Positions 55,801-64,000 of a stretch of DNA of 64,000 nucleotides are shown here, piece by piece. A program made the position numbers and the translations under genes. Source of the stretch: Leucaena leucocephala (taxonomy: Eukaryota > Streptophyta > Magnoliopsida > Fabales > Fabaceae); assembly GCA_037074615.1 (NCBI GenBank), contig CM073532.1, positions 10,485,501-10,549,500 of the forward strand, written 5' to 3'. Every line of letters begins with the position of its first letter. Position 1 is the first letter of the stretch. The notes below the pieces were generated by a model. That model was given only the letters and a program-made list of their open reading frames with translations, was not told where the DNA came from and did no database searches.

Positions 55801-58800
55801 TTTAGCAAACAAATCATAGCTTAATTAACCCCAGTAACAAAAGCATATTGGGCAAGCATATTGGGCTGCAAAACATAGAACAGGGATAATGTTGATAATA
55901 CCACAAAGGCATAAAGTTTTGTTCTACAGCAATGGAGATGTCACATGATTATATCTAATACTACCTCCGATCCTTAATATAAGAGTTAGATAAATAATTT
56001 GGGTGCATTAAAGAAATTAGTTATATTAGTTATTTGTAACAAATATGGTTTAGTTTTTCTAAAATACCACCTTTCATCATGATTACCTTTTGATATAAAT
56101 CATTTCACATGCGCAATCAATAGGGATATTTTGGGGAAAAATTATAAATTTGGGAGACAAAGTGGATTGGGGTCTTATATTTAGGATCAAATTTATCCCT
56201 CTAACTTATTATTATATTAAGGACCAGAGGGAGTAATTTACTAGCATCCAAAATACATAAGAGTAAGGAAGGATTTTAATAAATGAAATATATCTAGTGA
56301 GATTTAGATCCTTATAAGACTTACAATGGACCTATTTGATCACCATATAAGAACTCATTTTTGTGTTTCATATAAGTCTTTATTTCAAAACTAAAAATGT
56401 TCAAAACTTGTGGAAGATGTTGACTTGGAAAGACGTACTTAATTTCAAGCAATAATGTTGATTATATCACAAAGTCAGACTTAAGAACTGACTAAGCTTT
56501 TTAACTTGTATGTTATTTTGCTTCAGCCACTAAAAAGTCCTTGGCTCTTCACTTCTTTCTGGTTCTCCCTTCTTAAATATAATGAATATCAATTAACTAT
56601 ATGCAGTTATACAATCTTAGCTACAACCTCTTTGTGACTTTGGAAAGTGGTAGATGCTCTTCCACCCCGAATATCCCACACGTACACTATACCATGCTTC
56701 CCAGCACCAAAAATGATCTGGAATAAAGGTAATAATCCTTGTTAATAATTTTTCAAAGTATTATATATACAGAAAAAAATTGAATAAGACCTATATCAAA
56801 ACCTGGGGAAATCAAACCCCCATAAGTGCAAATTCATGTGCTCCATCAACTGGAGTTTTGTAAGGCCATGTTTGTGTATGAGTTTTGTTGGGCCACATGA
56901 AGGGCGTGTTTTGTTCAAAATACCAAGATTTTCTGGACTTCATAAGTGATATACAAGTTTTGAACTTTGAGATACACACTCCTACTTCTGGAACTATTTC
57001 AACTCAATCTATGTTTGGAAACTTTTAGAAACATCAAATATTAACACACAGTTGAGAAAAACATACAAAACTCGATGACATTACAGAATGTAGAAGCAAC
57101 ATTCAACCTGATTTTCTGCATTTAATTGGATGCTGTTAAGCATACCAGAGGAACTAGATGCAAGCTCAAGACAAGGCAGAGCTTTCACTCGTCTATCCCA
57201 TACATTGATTCCACCATGTGTATCAGAAGCAAGTATCCTGGTGAAAATAACCAACAAAGCTTAGAACTGAAGTGTCAGAACTATGATTGATTGGTTTTAC
57301 TACTATCAATAATCCTGACTTGGAAAAAATTGATTAATGGTCTAGGGAAAAATATAAAACAAAAGATATTTTAAGAACTTACAAGCAGTCTCTCTCTTGT
57401 CCCCCAAGGTGGGGTTCATAAATCAGTACAGATAGCTTACTAACATCTCAAATTGGAAGGAAAGGCCTTGAAGCTTTCTTGAATAATGACAAAACTAAAT
57501 AAATAAATAACTTGATAAGTCATGACAGATTAGGATTTAGGAAAAACAGAAGCTCATGTTTCTCAAAGAGATGTAAAAACCCTCAATCAAATATTTCAAG
57601 CAAACTATGTTTTCTGTTGAAGCACATATACTAAAATGAGAGAGATCACTGAGTATGAAACATCATCCTAGAATGCTTCCAAACTATTTTATGTATGATT
57701 ATGCAAGAAAAAGAAAATCAAACTAAGGGACAGGAAAGCGGCATCCATCATCAGTCAAACAAGAACATACCATCCCTTCTGTTGTTATGATAGACTTATT
57801 AATAAATCAAGTTTGACATGAAAACAAGCAAAATGGTGAGAATATTTTATCAACAGAAACCACATATAATTACAAGTTTAGACATTATAACTACTAAAAT
57901 ATGTGGGCATTGTATCACAAATTAATATATCAGCACAAGCAGTTCCTGCCGTCTTAATAAAAACAAAAGTAGTTTCATTAAATTCACTTACTCACTTTGA
58001 GTCATTTGGCATTAGAGCAACATCAGATAGACCTTTGTGAATGCTAGATCCATGTACTGTGCCGTTGTCCTTGTTCTTAGGATCTGCATGATATTCACAG
58101 CAAAAAATAATAATTGTGCTCAGCACATGCTAAAGTACATGACCAATTTGATTGTGAATTGGCTGAAGAAACATGTTTCGATTTCTGAATGACATACATT
58201 GGAAAAAAAAAAAATCAATGTCTGCAACATCAAAGAGTAAAGAATAAGCTTATATGAGAGTAGGGACTTACTTCAACTGGTTCAGAAGAGATATAACCAA
58301 CATCAAATATAAGTACTTCGTTGCTTTTTACAGATGCACAGACAACCTAAAAGAGCAAAATGCAAAAGAGCTCATGTACACATTAACTTCCTATAGCAAG
58401 GGGTTCTGATTTATCAGAATACTACAAAGGAGAGATAAAAGTTAAAACCAAAGCAATTTCCATAATATGTGGTACACATGATTCGAGTAAATTATCTTTA
58501 AACATAATCTTGAATGTACAATACTGAATAAGAATAAATTTTAACCGAGTCAAGACCTCATCCTGGTTAAGTGGATTCCATCTGACAACATCAAGTTGCC
58601 GATTTAGTGAGAGATGCATTACATGCTTGCTTTCATCTTCTTCCAAGCCTACCAAGAAAATTAATGAAAGAATAATAATGACTACAACACAATTGTGTTC
58701 TAATGTCCTAGAATATATGAAAACAAGGATTTGGCTCACAGAGCATAGACACTTTTGTTGCTTTGCACTTGGAATTTGTTAATCAGAACAGCATTTTAGA

Positions 58801-58926
58801 AATTATTAAAAACAGAAAACTGCCGAAGAAGAACTTACATGTTAACTCATGTATCCGGCAATATAGGGATTCAAAGTCATGCACTGTTAAGCATCCTGAT
58901 TTTGTCAGAGAGACCAAGTATATTCC
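52862..58926 (-). pseudogene. WD40-repeat protein gene, 5'-truncated and frame-broken
   Basis: Exons on the minus strand: 58926-58839, 58648-58557, 58346-58272, 58083-57996, 57237-57108, 56717-56628, 55739-55674, 54345-54254, a remnant near 54195-54150, 53967-53881 and 53001-52862. Readings include GIYLVSLTKSGCLTVHDFES, HLSLNRQLDVVRWNPLNQDE, SVKSNEVLIFDVGYISSEPV, ASDTHGGINVWDRRVKALP, IIFGAGKHGIVYVWDIRGGR and RFIPLSEGVTACAVHPLYNT. INVWDRR and VYVWDIRGG are WD-repeat ends. Splice sites are mostly intact. Breaks: no N-terminal exons or start codon; exon 58083-57996 is one base short for the frame; most of the exon before 54150 is missing; exon 53967-53881 changes frame midway. A Stowaway MITE lies in one intron. 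Assembly errors could explain single-base breaks but not the missing exons. Plant WD40 scaffold proteins of this kind have varied roles; I do not know this one's. Confidence 0.8.
55961..56233. mobile_element. Stowaway MITE in an intron of the WD40 pseudogene
   Basis: 273 bp flanked by TA (55959-55960 and 56234-56235). Left end CTACCTCCGATCCTTAATAT; reversed right end CTCCCTCTGGTCCTTAATAT. A well-preserved Stowaway terminal repeat. Confidence 0.85.
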
Positions 58927-59474
58927 CTAGAATAAAGACCAAAAATAGTATGAATGGATCATTAAAGTATTAAAATTAAAAAAAAAAACATAACAGAATA
59001 CAAGAATTTCATGAAATTTAACTGTGTTTCCCTTGCAATAAACAAAAAGAAAATTCACTTAAAGAATCATATATGTAATTATAGATGCAAGAAATTTAAT
59101 TCAACTTATGCAAAAAATTATGGTACACAAACAATGATCAGCGTGTCAACATCCACAAACATTTCAATTTAGTGCCGTAGGCTTTGACGTTTGATCAGCC
59201 AAAATTGGCGCACTGACAAGATTGGCAAAATTGCGTTGGGGTCAGGGAGGGAATATGGTGCACTGACAAAATTGGCGGGAGAAAGTCCCCATTGGAAGGT
59301 GAAGCATATCACCTACATTGCGTTGGCCTGCAGAGCATCTCAATTAGTCTGCACCGTATGTATAATCTAACGGCCATGAATTTGATACACAATCTAAGCA
59401 CTCAAACCAAACCATAGGTTGAAGTAAAAAAAAAAAAAAAGGAAAAAATCTTAAATCAACTTCCTTATATCCAT
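58927..59474. other. Region where the 5' exons of the WD40 gene are expected but not found
   Basis: I searched the minus strand for the start of the WD40 frame and found no coding continuation. 59160-59345 is less AT-rich and contains GACAAGATTGGC/GACAAAATTGGC repeats, but it does not read as protein. Confidence 0.4.
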
Positions 59475-59477
59475 TTA

Positions 59478-60055
59478 GTGCGTGTTTGGCACCACGGTTT
59501 CAGAATGGATTCTGGGGCAAAACCTCGGTTTGGAAAATTTTTACACAAACAGCAATTTTTGTTGAGAATTGATTTTGGACAAAACCTCAGTTTGAAACCT
59601 AGGTTTTGAATAAGCTACTGAAAATAACTTTTTCTTTGAAACCTAGGTTTTGGATTATCCAATTACTATTATACCCTTACTTTTTCTTACACCCTCTCTC
59701 CTCTCTCCTCTCTATTATCTCTCCTCTCTCTTCTCTTTTCTCTATTATCTCTCCTCTCTCTTCTCTTATCTCTCTTTTTCTCTTTCCTCTTTCCTCTCTC
59801 CTCTCTTATCTCTCTTTTTCTCTTTCCTCTCTCCTCTCTACACTCTCTCCTCTCTCCTCTTTCTTCTCTATCATCTTTCATCTCTCTTACTTTTAATCAT
59901 ATCATACCCTTTTTAGTAATTTACCAATATAAAAAGTGATTCTACTACTAATCATCCAAACATCTTTATTCCTAAAATCTATTCTTCCCAAAATCTATTC
60001 TCCAGAATCTATTTTTCCCAGAATCTATTCTCCAAAAGCTAATCCAAACACACCC
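59478..60055. mobile_element. Tourist-like MITE with a long CT tract (GA-tract family, opposite orientation)
   Basis: 578 bp, flanked by TTA (59475-59477 and 60056-60058). Left end GTGCGTGTTTGG; reversed right end GGGTGTGTTTGG. TTA plus GGG..GTTTGG is the PIF/Harbinger-Tourist pattern. The middle (about 59692-59886) is almost pure CTCTCC/TCTC. The flanking core matches the copies at 7825 and 20347 in reverse. Low-complexity open frames across the tract are not genes. Confidence 0.85.
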
Positions 60056-60509
60056 TTAGTCAAATTCTTCAATCATACTTTGTCATATGTACTTTGTTTT
60101 ATGTAAGTTTAAGTTAAATAAAAATATTAAAAAAAATAAGACACATGATAAAATGAGATTGGAGAAGTTGATATGATTGATATAAAAAAATTGATGTAAA
60201 TATGATATAAAAAACTATAGTTAGTTAGGGGTGGAAAAGGGTCACCCTATCCCGAAAAATAGTATTGCAATGGATATTTAACAAGAAAGTTCACTGAAAT
60301 TAATTGTTACTGTATTTACTTATTAAATTGTTGTTGTCATCTCATTTTTTTCAAATTAAAAACATTTAGATAATTTCACAGAAAAAAACATATCAATCCC
60401 CAAAGACTTCACGGTTAATTAGACTATTTTGGGATTCTGATTTGTATATATTTTAGGGAAAAAAATCAGTCATTCTCCAAAATAAGAGAGTGAATTGTAT
60501 TTAAAAAAA
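60056..60509. other. AT-rich intergenic DNA
   Basis: Nothing recognised on either strand. Confidence 0.45.
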
Positions 60510-62575
60510 ACAAAAGAAAAGGGCAATTCATTTGTTGGATCTTAAAATAGACAAGAAATGGAGATGCAACACAGTCATTTGCTATTCTTGTTCTTCTTTC
60601 ACTCACTTTCTAATATAGATGCAAACAAATTCATATTTGAAAAGAAGCTTCTATTCACCTTATTTTATATTAATAAGCCAAAAGTTTGCCATTATTAATT
60701 GGCCATTCTTTTTACCTAATTTCCTATTCATATTTCAATTCTCAATAATTTTTTAATTTGGAAATAGGGGAATAGCACTAATTAATCTCTTTTAAAAAGT
60801 TAGTCCAACTTTTAATCGCAACAAAATTATTTCCTTTAATAAACACTAGTCAAATAAAAGGGACTTACTATGAATTTTATGAAAGTATGATAGTACCAAA
60901 TGTTGAATAATTCTTATAATTAAAGAAAATTAATTCCACTAATAAAAAGTTGGCTCATTTGTTAGAAATAAAATTGGCTTAAGTTCAAGAGCATTTGGTT
61001 TAAATCCCCCATGATTGGGTGATCTATAAGAACTTAGGTTAACACTTTCAATCATTAATTTTAGTGATGTCAAATTATTTTTACTGTTTTACTATTTACG
61101 CACAGTTTTTTTAATAGTACTTTATTTTTTTTAGACTAATTGAATTTTCTTTTTAATTAAGAAATATTGGTTTCAATTTGTGGGACCTTTATTTTTTGAG
61201 AAATTGAACAAAAAGCGACAGAATTAACCTATTTCTTACGTGTACAATTGAGTATTTTGAAAAAATAAATAAATGAACTTGAAAATGAATGCTTTATAAA
61301 AAAGGGAAAAGATTCTTGAATTTTTTGTGTGTGGAAATATTCCATCTTAGGTAAACCGTCCAGCAGTTATTTTGATTTTTATTGTAGATCCATGTTCTAT
61401 TTTTTTCTTAAAAAATTCACAAAATATTCTCATTCTTTGAATCTTTCTCCAAATAGACTATCAAATCATAAAATAGTTAATAATTCACAAATACTTAAAA
61501 ATTATGATATAATTAGATTATAAATTTAATAACACCATTTAAAATCTATTTTATCTATAAAATAAGTAATTCCTTTAAAAATTTTATCTTTTGAAAATCA
61601 AGCCGATCACTAAATCGATTAAAGTAGTAGTTCAAGAATTAATGATCTAACTGAGGACAAATCGGGATCAAACTAGTTATAATTAAAATAATATAATTCA
61701 ATTAAAATATACAAAAATAGTTATATTAACCATAAAAAAGTAATATTTAAATCAAAAGATATTAATCTATAAATAAATGAAGCATTTATGCCTAAATCAC
61801 ATATAATCTAACAAAATAGAACTACTAAAATAAAAATATAATAGACTGTTATTTTTTTTTAAAATTTAAAATGATGTCATTTTAAGTTTAATAAAAAAAA
61901 GAGAGTATAAAATCAAACTCAATCGACTCATTTAAACTACTTGATTTTTTGGGTTGGACCTGATTAATTTTTTGATTTAGTTGATTGATGGAAGTGACAA
62001 AGTAACCAGTTCATCATATCATTATTCTAAATAGTCAATCTGATTCAGGTTTTAATACAATCATAAATACTGTTATTTTGTACTCATCTTTTTAAATACA
62101 ACATAGTTTTATTTAATGGAAGAGAAATAAAGGTTGGTAAGAAAAAGATAAAAGAGAAATAAATCAATTTTCATTGGGATCTCATCATACATATGCCTAA
62201 ATTAATGAGACCTAATGGGTTTGTCTTCAGAGTCAGAAGTAGCCTTCAATCGTCTCTTGTTTCACAAAACAAGAAAGGAATTAGCTGTCACGAAGGTCCC
62301 ATTTCTGATAATATGAGAGGAATCTAAAGCATGCATGATTGCATTTGCTTTATATCAATATTTTATTTAACTTTTTTATTACAAATCTAGCTTTCGTGTC
62401 ATATGATGCTTTCTATCACTTACTCGTGACAAGTTTGGCACATTTTTCATGTTGTCAAAAGTTTAAAAATCAAATTAACAAATAATTCAAATCCCATTCC
62501 TCTGTACGTAATAAAGTAATTGTTGTCATGCTTAGAGATATCATCATTTACAGGGATCTGAAGTTGGACTTCCAG
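60510..62575. repeat. Diverged long repeat, copy 2 (partner of 4990-6915)
   Basis: Same order of anchors as the left copy, ending TTTACAGGGATCTGAAGTTGG. Immediately after its end the RNase H-like remnant begins, which has no counterpart after copy 1. Confidence 0.75.
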
Positions 62576-62672
62576 ATGCAACAAGTTGTTTGGTGCATAA
62601 CTTTGTCAGGAATTACAAAGCCTGTGTGAGTTCTATATATAGTTATAAAGCTTCATCAACGTCGACCACTTA

Positions 62673-63270
62673 GAGCTTTTCCGAAGGATTCATCAAATTA
62701 GAAGTGGACGGTTCGATAGTAGAGAATGGGAGCAATGGTTGTGGAGAAGTTATCTGCAATAGAGAAGACCAATGGATGTGAGGCTTTATTAGCTATAAAC
62801 TTGCAGAACTACTAGGAATTATCCAAGGGCGTTATTTATGTTGGTCAAAAGCCTATAGGAAAATTGTTCTCTTATCTGATTATATAGAACTTGCTACCTC
62901 CCATTCTTAATATAAGACTCTATTAATTTTTGAGACAATAAAAAAATAAAAAAAAATTATTTAATTATAGCATGTGCTATATGATCTTTTTGAAGTGAGT
63001 AATTTATAATCAAATAAATTAGTTTAATTAAAAATAGGTAAATATAAATATTTTAAAATAATTTATTTAGCTTCTTTAATTTTTTTTAAAATGTCAATAA
63101 AATTTTATATTAAAGACGGGTATTAACTTAGTTACTAGGGGAGTTGTGACTAGCCATCCTTTTATAGATATAGTGCAGGAAGCTAGACTTCCTTTTTGTA
63201 GAGACTGGCAAGCACTAGTAAACTATACTCTAAGAGATGGCATCTCAACTGATCAGTTTGCATTACTCTC
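62673..63270 (+). pseudogene. RNase H-like (RVT_3-type) ORF interrupted by a Stowaway MITE
   Basis: Frame from about 62673: SEGFIKLEVDGSIVENGSNG, then CGEVICNREDQWM with a stop, GFISYKLAELLGIIQG, and YRKIVLLSDYIELA up to the MITE at 62897. After the MITE (63121 on) the same frame resumes: NLVTRGVVTSHPFIDIVQEA, then DWQALVNYTLRDGISTDQFA. This is the pattern of plant LINE-associated or stand-alone RNase H domains (start KLxVDGS, catalytic D in LLSD, end ADxxA). The TGA after QWM and stops after 63270 show it is dead. Which parent element it came from is unclear. Confidence 0.78.
62897..63120. mobile_element. Stowaway MITE inserted into the RNase H-like ORF
   Basis: 224 bp flanked by TA (62895-62896 and 63121-63122). 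Left end CCTCCCATTCTTAATATAAG; reversed right end CCCGTCTTTAATATAAAATT. Removing it with one TA rejoins the RNase H frame exactly (ELA to INLVTRG), which fixes both boundaries. Confidence 0.85.
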
Positions 63271-63779
63271 ACATAGATAGAATAGTAGGTAGTTTAAGCT
63301 TCTTTGATCATGAGTATGGTTTCCTTTTGTGATTACAGGATACTCTAACTAATTTGCATCATGATAATCGCCACTCACATATGAAGAGAATGATAATTAT
63401 TACATGTCTTATATGTTAAAGGAATATGTTTCATTTTTTTTAGTTATGATTCATGTATACTTTTTGTAAGTGAGAGTTTTTTAGATAATATGTCTTCTTA
63501 AAATAAAACTTGATGAGAATAGTGCTTATATTAATTTCGAACAGAATTCATGGCTATTGCTAATGCTTATGTGATGGGAGGTACAAACATATTTTTCTAA
63601 CCATGGGTCTAGTGATATTATAATTTTCTGATAAACAATTATATAAATACATGACATTGTATACTTTACATGTGCTATATACGTAAATTCACTTAAATGT
63701 TATATGATTCAATAAATTAATGTGGTATAAGTTTGTCACATAATCGAAATTGAACAAATATCAACCAACAACATTGTTG
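63271..63779. other. AT-rich intergenic DNA
   Basis: No gene recognised. Possibly the leader of the copia remnant that follows. Confidence 0.35.
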
Positions 63780-64000
63780 TTGAATTAAATAAGGGGGAAA
63801 AACTCAAAGGTGATAACTGGGATATTTGGCACCAAAAGGTCTAATATATCCTGAAAGAAAAGGATGCTAATGAGCCATTAACAATGGCCTTGCTGGAACC
63901 TAAGGCTAGAAATACGGTCAAGCACAAGAGAGACTAGGAGGCATACCTGTCCTGGAAGAAGAAGAATAACATTGTAAGAATCACGCTGTTGAGAGCCATG
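63780..64000 (+). pseudogene. Copia gag fragment, broken, running off the window
   Basis: Frame reads GEKLKGDNWDIWHQKV, stop, YILKEKDANEPLTMALLEP, then KHKRD, stop, EAYLSWKKKNNIVRITLL. This is the N-terminal gag pattern of copia elements (LxGxNWxxWxxxV, then a WKxxxxxAxxxL segment). Two in-frame stops kill it. The rest of the element, if present, lies beyond 64000. Confidence 0.78.

Noticed and set aside
59606..59916. Leu/Ser-rich and Arg/Glu-rich frames on opposite strands
   Set aside because: They only translate the CT/GA tract inside a MITE.

Overview
The window is AT-rich nuclear DNA from a plant, most likely a eudicot. It has spliced genes with GT-AG introns, plant-type Ty1/copia and Ty3/gypsy retrotransposons, Stowaway and Tourist-like MITEs, a hAT element and a tRNA-derived SINE. 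I cannot name the species. No tRNA, rRNA, CRISPR array or bacterial-type operon was seen.

Only two host genes look intact. The first (2254-4185, +, two exons) encodes a 227-residue charged coiled-coil protein whose N-terminus fits the N-myristoylation pattern. The second (31951-48762, +, five exons, 177 residues) is a DUF2062-family membrane protein. Its coding sequence is only 534 bases, but introns 2 and 3 are swollen to about 8.6 and 5.8 kb by antisense copia elements. Host gene remains include an F-box/LRR fragment (19687-20137, -), a multi-exon WD40-repeat gene with at least two frame breaks and a missing start (52862-58926, -), and an RNase H-like ORF split by a Stowaway MITE (62673-63270, +).

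The rest is mostly a nested transposon landscape. 1-12.4 kb holds the coiled-coil gene, a diverged 1.9-kb block that recurs at 60.5-62.6 kb, several MITEs, a SINE and a probable gypsy LTR relic. 12473-19681 is a complete copia element (481-bp LTRs, TSD TTTTC) with two in-frame amber stops, a gag deletion and an unusual 2.2-kb leader. 23002-25157 is a hAT-type element (8-bp TSD) that has captured part of a ubiquitin-activating enzyme E1 gene. 26.3-29.2 kb is a rearranged gypsy LTR plus a pol fragment.

Inside the DUF2062 gene, intron 2 holds an old copia element with TA...TA termini (33562-40619), itself interrupted by a 2,990-bp gypsy-type solo LTR (36478-39467, TSD AGTGA). Intron 3 holds a young copia element (42163-47105) with LTRs that look identical and one unbroken 1,470-codon gag-pol. 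That reading frame starts in the LTR, is read through the primer-binding site and stops in the polypurine tract.

The right end (48.8-64 kb) holds MITEs, a second SINE copy on the opposite strand, the WD40 pseudogene, the second copy of the duplicated block, and a broken copia gag running off the end. Nothing resembling a multi-gene system acts together here. The main interest is in nested insertions, gene capture and the compact young retroelement.
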